DNA of 54,032 nt from a virus, in the IMG/VR virus record IMGVR_UViG_3300025131_009388, positions 1 to 54,032 of that record. One strand, 5' to 3'. The translations under genes were made by a program, and so were the position numbers. Positions 44,440-52,005 of this stretch are shown piece after piece. The stretch's first letter is position 1. Every line of letters begins with the position of its first letter. Under the pieces are notes generated by a model, which was not told the DNA's origin, did no database searches, and saw only the letters and a list, made by a program, of their open reading frames with translations.

Positions 44440-45783
44440 TTATAATAGTTTAGCTGCTACAGTTGCAACTTTGGACCTTTCTCCCTTAAACAGGGTTATG
44501 TGTCCAGCAATATCTTGATCTTTAAATTTTTCCACGATGTACGAGAGTCCATTGTTTGTTCCGTCAATATAGACATTATCGATCTGTTCTATATCTCCTG
44601 TTAAAATTATTTTTGTTCCCTCTCCCACTCTTGTCAAAACAGTCTTGATTTCATGACGATTCATATTCTGAGCTTCGTCTATTATGATGAAAGCATTTGA
44701 AATCGACCTGCCCCTTATATAAGTCATGGCTTCAACCTCGATGCGACCCTCTTCCATGTGCATCTCTAGAGTCATTTTATCATTTCCGAAAAGAAATTGT
44801 AAATTATCTTGTATTGGAGCCAGCCATGGCATCATTTTCTCCTCCATTGTGCCAGGCAAAAATCCGATATCCTTGCCTACTGGCTCGACGGGCTTAGTAA
44901 CAACAATTCTATTATACATGCGGTCGTTAGCCACCTCCCCGAACGTTTGGTGCAAGGCAGATGCTAGTGCCAACAAAGTTTTGCCTGACCCCGCTTTGCC
45001 TATTAAAGATACCACTGGAACTTGCGGGTCCATCAATAAATCTAGAGCAAAAGATTGCTCCTTATTTCTGGGCTTAAGTCCCCATACTTTTCCTTTTGTA
45101 AATGTTCTAACTTTCTTAAGTGGCTGTTCATAAGATAGAAATCTTACCAGAGCAGTTTTTTTCTCGTTAGAACTAGACACCAACATCACAAACTGATTAG
45201 GGTTAACCTTTATTTCATCTTCGTCAAGATATACTGGGTTGTCATTATAAACATTGTCTATTATTTGGTCATCCACTAGGTGCGTTTTAAACCCTGTATA
45301 TAACCCACTTATATCCTCCACTACCTGTTCTATATTATAATCTTCGCACTCCAGCCCCAAAGAGTCACACTTAACTCTCATATTAATATCGCGGGAAACT
45401 ACAATTATATCTCTGTCGGGATTATTGTTTTTTTCCGAAAGTGCTGTTGCAATTATTTGATTATCTGCATTTTCTAAATCTAGGTCATCAGGAAGAGCGA
45501 ATGGATCATAACTTTTTGCAAACACTATTCCCTTTCCATCTCCTATTTTTACACCCTGGTGGAGATTGCCGTGTTCCCTAAGTTTGTCTAATTTTCTTAT
45601 TATATTTCTAGCATGGACGCCGACGGGGTCTTGACGTTTTTTATGCTTATCCACTTCGTCCAGCACCTTGAGCGGGATAATGATGTTATCTTCTCCAAAT
45701 GATTCTAGAGATTTAGAATCTGTTAGGTATACATTAGTATCGAGGACGTATGTTTTTGACAATTTATCTTTGCTCACTTCCAC
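44440..45783 (-). CDS. PhoH-family ATPase with N-terminal PIN domain
   Basis: A 447-residue protein with two parts. Residues ~10-150 are a PIN-type RNase domain (TYVLDTNVYLTD with D15, VSRDINMRVKC and a set of acidic residues). Residues ~230-447 are the PhoH NTPase: LIGKAGSGKTLLALASALHQ (Walker A, about 259-270), FIIIDEAQNMNRHEIKTVLT (Walker B), and LTGDIEQIDN. The PIN-PhoH (PhoH2) fusion has RNA helicase/RNase activity in bacteria. Phage copies are widespread, often linked to phosphate stress, but that link is weak. GTG start, either at 45783 or two codons later. It follows a small unknown gene that has its own late-type promoter. Confidence 0.87.
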   Translation of the reverse strand: MEVSKDKLSKTYVLDTNVYLTDSKSLESFGEDNIIIPLKVLDEVDKHKKRQDPVGVHARNIIRKLDKLREHGNLHQGVKIGDGKGIVFAKSYDPFALPDDLDLENADNQIIATALSEKNNNPDRDIIVVSRDINMRVKCDSLGLECEDYNIEQVVEDISGLYTGFKTHLVDDQIIDNVYNDNPVYLDEDEIKVNPNQFVMLVSSSNEKKTALVRFLSYEQPLKKVRTFTKGKVWGLKPRNKEQSFALDLLMDPQVPVVSLIGKAGSGKTLLALASALHQTFGEVANDRMYNRIVVTKPVEPVGKDIGFLPGTMEEKMMPWLAPIQDNLQFLFGNDKMTLEMHMEEGRIEVEAMTYIRGRSISNAFIIIDEAQNMNRHEIKTVLTRVGEGTKIILTGDIEQIDNVYIDGTNNGLSYIVEKFKDQDIAGHITLFKGERSKVATVAAKLL

Positions 45784-45797
45784 CTATAATAAATATG

Positions 45798-46028
45798 CTA
45801 TCTCTTAACTTTTACCCAACTAGTAGGGAGAGTAGTGTAAGTAAAGTTAGAAAACGCGGCACTTTGACTTCTTTTTCCTGGGTTGATTTTTTGATACGAA
45901 GATATTGGCTTCATATATTTTGAAACAACTGACTCTTGATTCTTGCCGTCTAAGACGAGTTGTTCGTTCGTATTGCTCACCACCGGGGGCGATGACATTA
46001 AAATAACAGCTATAGCGTACTCTTTCAT
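45798..46028 (-). CDS. Hypothetical 76-aa protein
   Basis: Not recognised. The first ~12 residues are weakly hydrophobic (MKEYAIAVILMSSPP) and might be a short signal or membrane-proximal segment, but no clear cleavage site follows. The rest is polar with a TTLPTSWVKVKR end. AAAAAGGAAAAC stands before the ATG. It is the first gene behind the T4-type late promoter look-alike at 46065-46072 and its stop is 14 bases from PhoH, so both could be expressed from that promoter. Confidence 0.5.
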   Translation of the reverse strand: MKEYAIAVILMSSPPVVSNTNEQLVLDGKNQESVVSKYMKPISSYQKINPGKRSQSAAFSNFTYTTLPTSWVKVKR

Positions 46029-46064
46029 TGTGTTTTCCTTTTTAATTAAAAAAAAATATTCTTT

Positions 46065-46072
46065 TATTTATA
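46065..46072 (-). promoter_or_regulatory. Candidate T4-type late promoter (TATAAATA)
   Basis: The minus strand reads TATAAATA exactly, the T4 late-promoter core used by gp55/gp33/gp45. It is 37 bases upstream of the ATG at 46028, a sensible 5' leader length. A gp55-like sigma factor is encoded at 17633-18352, so the site could be used. The region is AT-rich, so the exact octamer has a modest chance of arising randomly. The same short divergent spacer must also hold the promoter of the plus-strand protease. Confidence 0.5.
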
Positions 46073-46092
46073 CTTAATATATAGGAGACAAT

Positions 46093-46890
46093 ATGCGAAA
46101 TAGACTAATGTTGTTGATCCCCATATTATTTTTATCTTGTGGGGGATCACAGGACCTCATAGAGAGATATGCGACAGATAAAGAAACCACAATTCAAACA
46201 GAGACAATTGGACATGTCGCTGTTCCTACAAAAGCTTTTGTTAAAATTTACAAAACTCTAAAAGTTTTAGAATGTCGAAAAAAAACCAACACTATATGCA
46301 AAAAAGGAGACTCTTTTGTCTCAGCTGGATCGGGCGTTTCTATAGGGATAGCTAGAAAGGGATCCCTGCTGCTTACTGCCGGGCACGTTTGCCAATCTTC
46401 TTTAAGTGCCGCTGCAGCTGCAGAGATTAAAAAATACCAAATCTCAATGCACGTTAGGAATATATATAATGAATTAAGAAGTGCTAAAGTTATATATTCA
46501 GTTAACGGTGTTGGGAATAAAAGAGATCTGTGTCTCCTGTTCTCAAAAGGATTGTATACTAAAGGTGTCTTACTTGCAACAACCGGTCCAAAAGTTGGAG
46601 ATAAAGTATTCGCCCTTTCGGCACCGGCCGGTATCTTTCATCCTCCAACAATGCCCATATTTGAAGGAAGATATAGCGGTCCAATACCAGAATCAGATAA
46701 TGCAATGGTCACGTTACCAGCTGTCGGCGGCAGCTCCGGAAGTGGTATTTTTAATAGCCAAATGAGATTGATTGGAATTCTTTTTGCAACGCATCCAAGG
46801 TTTAACATTGTTACACTATCTTCTAGTTATAAAGCAACGGCAGACTTTATAAATAAAGGATTTAAAAAATTTTTAAAAATGGATCTTTAG
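46093..46890 (+). CDS. Lipoprotein-like trypsin-fold serine protease
   Basis: A 265-residue S1-type protease and the only plus-strand gene. The N-terminus (MRNRLMLLIPILFLSCGGS) has a basic start, hydrophobic core and a relaxed lipobox ending at C16, so it is probably an acylated lipoprotein. The catalytic triad is visible: H98 in TAGHVC, D145 in KRDLCLL and S215 in GGSSGSG; three further Cys could form disulfides. AGGAGA is five bases before the ATG, and TATACT at 46069-46074 could be a -10 element. A secreted phage protease could act in periplasm or outer membrane, for instance to alter receptors or exclude other phages. Opposite orientation suggests an acquired accessory gene. Confidence 0.8.
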   Translation: MRNRLMLLIPILFLSCGGSQDLIERYATDKETTIQTETIGHVAVPTKAFVKIYKTLKVLECRKKTNTICKKGDSFVSAGSGVSIGIARKGSLLLTAGHVCQSSLSAAAAAEIKKYQISMHVRNIYNELRSAKVIYSVNGVGNKRDLCLLFSKGLYTKGVLLATTGPKVGDKVFALSAPAGIFHPPTMPIFEGRYSGPIPESDNAMVTLPAVGGSSGSGIFNSQMRLIGILFATHPRFNIVTLSSSYKATADFINKGFKKFLKMDL

Positions 46891-47054
46891 GAATTTAAAA
46901 TCCAAGAATTTAAAATGTTATTTTTTCTTTCTTGAATGAGGCGCAACCTAGACGCAAAGTGCATTTTACCAAAACTTTCTGCATTGGTAATTTCTAATTC
47001 TAATTTCTCTATTTCAATTTTAAGAAACTCAATTCTTTTTCTTCTATCTTTCAT
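46887..47054 (-). CDS. Small coiled-coil protein, 55 aa
   Basis: A short frame not recognised by family. It begins RRKRIEFLKIEIEKLELEI, a clear charged heptad pattern, and ends with ILNSWILNS, which is encoded by a direct repeat of GAATTTAAAAT on the plus strand (46891-46901 and 46906-46916). AAAGG lies before the ATG, and the start follows the previous stop by one base. Its stop overlaps the stop of the plus-strand protease (4 bases, convergent). Coding status is supported by spacing and ribosome-binding site rather than by homology. Confidence 0.5.
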   Translation of the reverse strand: MKDRRKRIEFLKIEIEKLELEITNAESFGKMHFASRLRLIQERKNNILNSWILNS

Positions 47055-47055
47055 A

Positions 47056-47367
47056 TTATTTTATACCTTTAATTGGAATCTTTTCGTAACACACATACAG
47101 GCGATATCTAAGATCTATTCCATATCCCGATCCTTGAGGTGCCATAGATGGATTATAATAAACGTCTTTTACATGATCACTTTCGATTAAACGCCCGATG
47201 GCAGCGTCAGAAATTTTGTCTATAGTTACTTGATATGTGTCCCTCGTTCTGGGAGTCTTCTTGTGATTGTCCCACTTAACCCCTAGGTATTTTAAATCAC
47301 TAAGCTTTTCTTTTAAGAATTTTAATGATTCGCTAGAAGTTATCGATCTATTTTTTATTGTAGTCAT
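47056..47367 (-). CDS. Hypothetical protein, 103 aa
   Basis: Not recognised. Mixed charged sequence: ESLKFLKEKLSDLKYLGVKW helix, then RTRDTYQVTIDKISDAAIGR and a C-terminal GIDLRYRLYVCYEKIPI strand. No cysteine pair, signal or membrane helix. It overlaps the zinc-ribbon gene by 20 bases and is followed after one base by the small coiled-coil gene, so it belongs to the ClpP operon. ATG start. Confidence 0.6.
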   Translation of the reverse strand: MTTIKNRSITSSESLKFLKEKLSDLKYLGVKWDNHKKTPRTRDTYQVTIDKISDAAIGRLIESDHVKDVYYNPSMAPQGSGYGIDLRYRLYVCYEKIPIKGIK

Positions 47368-47536
47368 CTTTAAACCATCCTTTTCCCAACAAGCGAAAGC
47401 TTGTAATACTTATGCATTTCTCCAGAGTATCGTCGTGTAAACACTTAATACACTTTCTTAAAGGCTCCTCCTTCATTGTCTGCAAAGATTCAAATTCATG
47501 TTCACAATTCGTACACTTATATCTATAAATAGGCAT
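47348..47536 (-). CDS. FmdB-family zinc-ribbon protein
   Basis: A 62-residue protein with the classical FmdB pattern: MPIYRYKCTNCEHEFESLQT (C8/C11), then KCIKC (C29/C32) and a final FRLLGKGWFKDDYNK, which corresponds to the G.GW...DY end of FmdB proteins. It probably binds zinc. FmdB is a putative regulator in methylotrophs and frequent in phages and bacteria; its role is not established. It lies next to ClpP with 17 bases between the genes. The other, less typical copy is at 18655-18903. Confidence 0.85.
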   Translation of the reverse strand: MPIYRYKCTNCEHEFESLQTMKEEPLRKCIKCLHDDTLEKCISITSFRLLGKGWFKDDYNKK

Positions 47537-47553
47537 TTATGCTTTTCCTCGTT

Positions 47554-48183
47554 CTAAATAATCTCGTCTATAAGACCGTATTCTAAACATTGTTCTGCAT
47601 CCCACCATATATCATGCTTTAAAATTTCATCCATCTTTTCTTCTGGTATTTTAGTGTATTGTCTATAAATATTTTTTATCTTCTTCATTAACATTTCAGA
47701 ATTCTGCATGTCATCTTGCATATCCTGAAACTTGCCCCATAAGTGTCCGGACAACTGATGTACTAGCATACATGCGTTACGATGCATATATCTTTTACTG
47801 CCCACGACACTTATTAGAGTTGCGGCACTTGCTGCGCACCCTTCAATGATCGTTTCTACAGGAACTTTCGATGTCAATATGTAATCAACGGCAGATAATC
47901 CAGCAAAAACACTACCACCATAACTGTTGATGTGGAGCCTTATAGAATCTGCTTTTTCTGATTGATATACAAACGCACGAGTTGCTAAATTATTCCCCAA
48001 ATTTGTTATCGCCTTATTTAACTTTAATATCTTCGGACGATTGACAGAAGAATAAAAGAAAATATTATTTCCTGAATATTCGACAACATTAAAGTCATCG
48101 CTGTCGTTATTTTCCTTCGGCGAAGAAACCTTCTTTATGACTTCTCCCTTTTCTTCTTCTAGACCCCATTGATAACTTCTCAT
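47554..48183 (-). CDS. clpP: ClpP-like serine protease
   Basis: A 209-residue ClpP homologue. Catalytic S119 is in EGCAASAATL, H142 in MLVHQLSG and D191 in HDIWWDAE; the oligomerisation strand INSYGGSVFAGLSAVD is intact, as is the terminal EYGLIDEII. The N-terminal ~30 residues are a charged, phage-specific extension. In phages ClpP may degrade host proteins with host Clp ATPases or mature head proteins; neither can be read here. It lies directly downstream of the tRNA, within the TilS-led transcription unit. Confidence 0.9.
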   Translation of the reverse strand: MRSYQWGLEEEKGEVIKKVSSPKENNDSDDFNVVEYSGNNIFFYSSVNRPKILKLNKAITNLGNNLATRAFVYQSEKADSIRLHINSYGGSVFAGLSAVDYILTSKVPVETIIEGCAASAATLISVVGSKRYMHRNACMLVHQLSGHLWGKFQDMQDDMQNSEMLMKKIKNIYRQYTKIPEEKMDEILKHDIWWDAEQCLEYGLIDEII

Positions 48184-48200
48184 CGTTTCTCCTATTTTAG

Positions 48201-48274
48201 TGGGCCACCTCGGACTTGAACCGAGAACCTGCCGGTTATGAGCCGGATGCTCTAACCTATTGAGCTAGAGGCCC
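48201..48274 (-). tRNA. tRNA with CAU anticodon, probably tRNA-Ile2
   Basis: A 74-base cloverleaf: acceptor GGGCCTC/GTGGCCC with one U6-U67 mismatch, D-stem GCTC/GAGC, anticodon stem TCCGG/CCGGC (first pair mismatched), loop CTCATAA with anticodon CAU, variable AGGTT, perfect T-arm CTCGG-TTCAAGT-CCGAG, discriminator A. CCA is not encoded. CAU may be Met or, after lysidine modification, Ile (AUA). C4-G69 and C5-G68, the E. coli tRNA-Ile2 determinants for TilS, are both present, and TTCAAGT resembles tRNA-Ile2. A tilS gene ends 16 bases upstream. Hence Ile2 is favoured over Met. Confidence 0.88.
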
Positions 48275-48290
48275 GTATTTATCATTATAC

Positions 48291-48905
48291 TCAATAATCT
48301 TTATAAATTTCAATTAATTTTTTACGAATTGTCTTTCTTATGCCAGGATTTACTTTTAACACTTCCGGCATGACATTATGCCTAATGTGGTTTCTCATTA
48401 TATTTTTTGTCATACGATTCGACGGGTCTTCGATCCACTCAACATCTTGTCTTTCCGCATAATTTAGTATTTCCTTCTTTTCAGTCATAAGGAATGGTCT
48501 ATAGATCCTGTCCCCTCTTTTGTATGGTATCATTTTTGGATTACCGTGAAAAGAACTAAACAACCATGTCTCAACAACATCATCTAAATGATGGCATGTT
48601 ATAACATTCCTCTCATTCAATGAGTCTAGAAAATTATATCTTTCTTTTCTCCAGAATTCTTCTAAAGAAGAAGACCTTTCCTTTATTCCTTTAACTCTCC
48701 CAACTGTTAATATTAGTTTATTTTTTGCTGCAAAGCTTCTAACAAAGTGTTCTGATTCTTTTGAGTGGGAGGTATCGTGATTAAAATAAGCAAGCCGCAC
48801 CTTTCTTTTCCCATTCAAAAGAAAGCGCACTACCGACATTGAGTCGACTCCTCCAGAACACGCAACGGTCACTTTTGGAGGTATTTTGCCTATAATACGA
48901 ATCAT
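48291..48905 (-). CDS. tilS: tRNA(Ile)-lysidine synthetase, minimal form
   Basis: A 204-residue PP-loop ATPase. SGGVDS (17-22) is the ATP-pyrophosphatase loop, CHHLDDVVETWLFS matches the TilS HH.DD..ET block, and RPFLMTEKKEILNYA with WIEDPSN and RNHIRHNVMPEVL completes the family signature. It lysidinylates C34 of tRNA-Ile2 (CAU), changing codon reading from AUG to AUA. It keeps only the N-terminal catalytic part; E. coli TilS has about 430 residues. The gene for a CAU tRNA follows after 16 bases, a natural substrate. It is led by a strong sigma70-type promoter at 49124-49152. Confidence 0.88.
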   Translation of the reverse strand: MIRIIGKIPPKVTVACSGGVDSMSVVRFLLNGKRKVRLAYFNHDTSHSKESEHFVRSFAAKNKLILTVGRVKGIKERSSSLEEFWRKERYNFLDSLNERNVITCHHLDDVVETWLFSSFHGNPKMIPYKRGDRIYRPFLMTEKKEILNYAERQDVEWIEDPSNRMTKNIMRNHIRHNVMPEVLKVNPGIRKTIRKKLIEIYKDY

Positions 48906-48933
48906 TTATAACACTTCCGCTCATTAAATTAGC

Positions 48934-49104
48934 TTATTTATCCTTGTTTGTTTTCGCCACACAAGAAATCTCCCAATCAAATCCCATGTTATTTCTTTGC
49001 TTGTTTGCAAACATCACAGCCTCAGAAAAGGTCAGCCTCATAACATCTTGAGACCTCCATTCTTTTTTCTCTCTATTATAAAAAGTAATTACGTAATTAG
49101 ACAT
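48934..49104 (-). CDS. Small hypothetical protein, 56 aa
   Basis: A short frame, too short for most gene callers. It reads MSNYVITFYNREKKEWRSQD, continuing with RLTFSEAVMFANKQRNNMG and ending SCVAKTNKDK. The ATG at 49104 is preceded by TGAGG and stands about 12 bases after the expected transcription start of the promoter at 49124-49152, so it is probably the first gene of this transcript. The W-E-I.. end resembles small helper proteins that modify amino-acid side chains or bind tRNA, but no family is recognised. Confidence 0.55.
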   Translation of the reverse strand: MSNYVITFYNREKKEWRSQDVMRLTFSEAVMFANKQRNNMGFDWEISCVAKTNKDK

Positions 49105-49123
49105 TTTTATTACCTCAAACGTA

Positions 49124-49152
49124 ATAATACCATCATAAATTAATTAAGTCAA
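49124..49152 (-). promoter_or_regulatory. Sigma70-type promoter (TTGACT-17-TATTAT)
   Basis: On the minus strand TTGACT (49147-49152) and TATTAT (49124-49129) are separated by exactly 17 bases, five of six and five of six matches to the consensus. It lies in the gap between the endolysin gene and the 56-residue ORF and would start transcription near 49117, driving the small ORF, tilS, tRNA and clpP as an early-type unit. It is the only clear host-type promoter found in this window. Confidence 0.68.
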
Positions 49153-49157
49153 GAACT

Positions 49158-49988
49158 TTATTTAATTAAAATTTCATCAAAGCCAGATTGTCCGCCGACG
49201 AGCCAATTTCTATCAATATCGCCAGATACTCCGTCAATCTGTTCATACCCTGTCCATTGCCAAACTCTCCACTCTTTCCAAGACCCTAATCTATCCTTTT
49301 TTATTCCGGTTACTCTAGATTTTCTACTATAAGCAGCGTGCCACAATGTATACGTATCTAAAATTGAAGTGTTCTTATTTAATCCATATTTGACCATGTT
49401 CCCTCCAGTATAAATCACTGGACGTATGCCTGTTTCCTTTTCTATTTCTTTTAAAAACTCAACTACCCAATTGTGGATAGACGCGGCATCGTGGTCTCCG
49501 TTTCTTTCAAAGTCCAAAACTGGTCTTAAATCTCCCACATCTGTAGGGCAATGTTTGGCAAAATTTTTAACCTCTTTATAAGGGTCCAAATGAAGATCCG
49601 GCCGGGCGAAATGATAGGCACCAACCGGTATACCCACTCGTCGGCACTCCGATATGTTTCTCTTCGCCTTCGGATCTAGATAAGTGTTTCCCTCTGTCGC
49701 TTTTACCCAACAGAAATCCGCTAACCCTGTTGTTTTTACAGTGTCCCAATCAATCATACCTTGGTGATGGCTAACATCAATACCTGGATAAATTTCTATT
49801 CCCAAAGATGTTCTAGTCTCAGGACCAACTCTGCCATCTACTGACAAAGAGTTATCAGACTGATAGTCTTTTACTGCCTGTACTGTCTTTTTTCCATAAT
49901 CGCCGTCTACAACTAAACCTCCGATTGATTTTTGTATTCTTCTAACTTCCTGCCCTTTGTGTCCTTTTTCGTGAATCCATACTTTCAT
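49158..49988 (-). CDS. Endolysin: peptidoglycan-binding domain plus GH25 muramidase
   Basis: A 276-residue lysin. Residues ~8-62 are a PG_binding_1 domain (KGHKGQEVRRIQKSIGG, VDGDYGKKTVQAVKDYQ, VDGRVGPET). The GH25 part starts with GIDVSHHQG (69-77) and carries the catalytic pair in VLDFE (D159, E161), then VIYTGG and RVWQWTG with a DIDRNW end. It cuts the MurNAc-GlcNAc bond. No signal peptide, so a holin is expected elsewhere; none is recognised in this window. The order with binding domain first is less common than the reverse. The tail-linked M15 peptidase is a separate wall-degrading activity. Confidence 0.92.
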   Translation of the reverse strand: MKVWIHEKGHKGQEVRRIQKSIGGLVVDGDYGKKTVQAVKDYQSDNSLSVDGRVGPETRTSLGIEIYPGIDVSHHQGMIDWDTVKTTGLADFCWVKATEGNTYLDPKAKRNISECRRVGIPVGAYHFARPDLHLDPYKEVKNFAKHCPTDVGDLRPVLDFERNGDHDAASIHNWVVEFLKEIEKETGIRPVIYTGGNMVKYGLNKNTSILDTYTLWHAAYSRKSRVTGIKKDRLGSWKEWRVWQWTGYEQIDGVSGDIDRNWLVGGQSGFDEILIK

Positions 49989-50005
49989 TTTTATATTCTC
50001 CTAAT

Positions 50006-51421
50006 TTAATTAGCGGCATAATAAGGAATCCAATAATCGGTTCCATTAATGCTAACTCTAACATGACCAGTCAACGCTCCAACGGACGTATCTGTCGAAA
50101 GACTCTTTGTTTGGTCACTTGCTGTACTGCCTGAAAAATGAATAAACGGTTCTTCTGGGTCTAGTTGTTCTAGCTTCATAGTCGATTTTCCAGTTCCATT
50201 TGGACTAGACACATGTAACCTATTATCGGGTGTACCCGCAGAAGAACCAGAGACACCAATTCCAACCCTTCCTTCGTGAGTTATTCTCATCCATTCATGA
50301 GAAGCAGTATCATCGTCATCATTAATCATCGAAGTGCCAAATACTAAATCACCGCCCTTGTCTTCAGCACCATGAGCTTCTGCAGCATATGCTGCAATAA
50401 ATGCTGATGCCTCCAAAATACTACTCGGTGATTTCCAATCCGTCGAATCAAAGCCGATGCCTCCCAGCAAATCGCCGTCACTTGTTGAGTGATCGACCCT
50501 AGTTATCATTATGCCGTTGTTACCATCACTTGCATCATGGAAAAGTCCTAGTGTGTTAGTCCCACCATAAGTCCCGTTGGTATAGCCGCCGCCAGTGCCA
50601 TCTACTTGGAGCTTACCTTTTCCAAGTTGTATCTCACCAGACGTGTGAAGCTCGAATGCGTTTGTAGAAGCAAAAGCTCCTCCAATCGAAATTACAAAAG
50701 CATCCTGAGAATCATCTATGCCCATATAAGTTGGTGCGGTAGCGTGATTGAAACTGATGATTCTATCTGTTCCATCTGTTGCTGAAGCTTCACCACCGAT
50801 TCTCAAAGCGTTGCCGTTACCTATGTTAACTTCGCTACTTTGGATAGTGAAGTCGGGACCGGCAGATGGCAGCGAGCTTGGAATTAACGATTTATTACGA
50901 TAAATAACAAATTCGTTTAAGCTGTTATCAACGCCTATGACCGTTTTGCTGGTGCCGGTATCTCCAAATGTTATTTGTCTATCTGCGCCTGCATCATTTG
51001 TTCCAATGTGTATAGAACTTGCGCTTAATCTAGTTATTATTGCTTCATGAAACGTGGCACTAGATCCTGAAACAAGATGCCCCTTTACACTTGAACCGCT
51101 AAGGGCGTGTCCTCTTATCAAACCAGATCCAGATAAAGCACCAACTGTAATACTACTTACTGTCATTGCGGACGCAGAAAGTATTCCAGCATCACTTATC
51201 GTTGCTGAAGAATCTTGAATAGTCGAACCACCAGTGCCGCTAAATCTAACTATTGCATTATCTGTGCTGGATGCCGGTGTAGTAATGCTAGATCCGCCCA
51301 CAGATGATAATATGATCATCCCTTCTCTGCTAAGACCTAAATGACTTTCTTGACCGGCTAAAGATCCAGTTTGTGCATTACCCCAATTTATATCACTTAA
51401 TTGAACTTTCTTTTTGGACAT
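50006..51421 (-). CDS. Tail-fibre-like protein
   Basis: A 471-residue Gly/Ser/Thr-rich beta protein. LSGSGLIRGHALSGSSVKGH shows short repeated SGS units, and the C-terminal part has the pattern EWMRITHEGRVGIGVSG with RLHVSS seen in many phage fibres and spikes. There is no clear intramolecular chaperone or enzyme motif. It may carry receptor-binding function. The ATG at 51421 is preceded by a 13-base palindrome that also contains the ribosome-binding site GAGAGGG. It lies between the leader-tagged cluster and the endolysin gene, so it is a late gene. Confidence 0.72.
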   Translation of the reverse strand: MSKKKVQLSDINWGNAQTGSLAGQESHLGLSREGMIILSSVGGSSITTPASSTDNAIVRFSGTGGSTIQDSSATISDAGILSASAMTVSSITVGALSGSGLIRGHALSGSSVKGHLVSGSSATFHEAIITRLSASSIHIGTNDAGADRQITFGDTGTSKTVIGVDNSLNEFVIYRNKSLIPSSLPSAGPDFTIQSSEVNIGNGNALRIGGEASATDGTDRIISFNHATAPTYMGIDDSQDAFVISIGGAFASTNAFELHTSGEIQLGKGKLQVDGTGGGYTNGTYGGTNTLGLFHDASDGNNGIMITRVDHSTSDGDLLGGIGFDSTDWKSPSSILEASAFIAAYAAEAHGAEDKGGDLVFGTSMINDDDDTASHEWMRITHEGRVGIGVSGSSAGTPDNRLHVSSPNGTGKSTMKLEQLDPEEPFIHFSGSTASDQTKSLSTDTSVGALTGHVRVSINGTDYWIPYYAAN

Positions 51422-51434
51422 AGAGGGACCCTCT
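51422..51434. promoter_or_regulatory. Palindrome over the fibre gene's ribosome-binding site
   Basis: AGAGGG-N-CCCTCT is a perfect 13-base inverted repeat directly before the ATG of the fibre gene. It contains the GGG/AGG Shine-Dalgarno element. In RNA the loop would be too short to form a stable hairpin on its own; as DNA it could bind a dimeric protein, or it is chance. TATAAT-like sequences upstream (51437-51442, minus strand) might be a promoter. Confidence 0.35.
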
Positions 51435-51450
51435 CTTAATTATAAGTAGT

Positions 51451-52005
51451 TTATTTTATAAGATCTTTTCCACCTAAGATTGATTCCAATATTGATTCTA
51501 AATTTTCTATTGTTTCCGTCATGTCCAGAGTATTTGCATACTGAGCCACTGTTGGAGAAGATTCTAAATCATCTCTTTCTTTTTTCAGTCTCTTAAAATC
51601 ATCTATTTTAGATTGTAATCTCGGAGATATAATAATTCCGGGGTCGCTTTCTACTTTTTCAATTACGGAACCCACTGTTTGAAATAGAGCCAATTGATTA
51701 TTCTCAGGTACTTCTTTGAATATGTCAAGCAATTCTTCTACGCCCTTTAACCTTCTTACTGGCAAATCAGAATCTGCGATTTCAAGTGCCCTTGTAATAT
51801 CTGGGTTTTCGGGGTCAACGTCTATTTTCACTGTCTTTGGCTTGCCACTTTGTTCTGGATGGTCGCTTTGGTGTGACGGTTTTCTGCCAGGCATATCTGG
51901 ACGTCCGGGGATTGGTTTGGGGAGAGGGTCTGGTGGTGTCAGTTTTGGCAAGGGGATTCTTGCTTCTTCCAAAAAGGACCTCCAATTTTCAATTATTAGT
52001 TTCAT
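51451..52005 (-). CDS. Leader-tagged Pro-rich protein (cargo candidate A)
   Basis: A 184-residue protein starting MKLIIENWRSFLEEARIPLP. Residues ~15-55 are proline-rich and unstructured, followed by a helical, charged domain (VRRLKGVEELLDIFKEVPEN, later RLQSKIDDFKRLKKERDD). The ATG at 52005 overlaps the stop of the preceding leader gene (ATGA), and the upstream in-frame codon would lie inside that gene. After the leader, E-E/A could be cleaved by a T4-type prohead protease ([L/I]-x-E site, LEE at 12-14). No known domain. It is the last member of the leader-tagged set in transcription order. Confidence 0.7.
   Translation of the reverse strand: MKLIIENWRSFLEEARIPLPKLTPPDPLPKPIPGRPDMPGRKPSHQSDHPEQSGKPKTVKIDVDPENPDITRALEIADSDLPVRRLKGVEELLDIFKEVPENNQLALFQTVGSVIEKVESDPGIIISPRLQSKIDDFKRLKKERDDLESSPTVAQYANTLDMTETIENLESILESILGGKDLIK
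51980..52005 (-). repeat. Leader-coding repeat, copy A
   Basis: First nine codons of cargo gene A. Differs from the other copies at third codon positions and by ATT in place of ATG at codon 5. Confidence 0.85.

Noticed and set aside
46887-46920. Terminator for the plus-strand protease
   Set aside because: The region has an 11-base direct repeat and a T-run but no inverted repeat able to form a hairpin.
47554-48183. ClpP as the prohead protease that would cut the leaders
   Set aside because: Sequence is of true ClpP type and no head genes are adjacent; T4-like phages use a different fold (gp21). Possible but unsupported.
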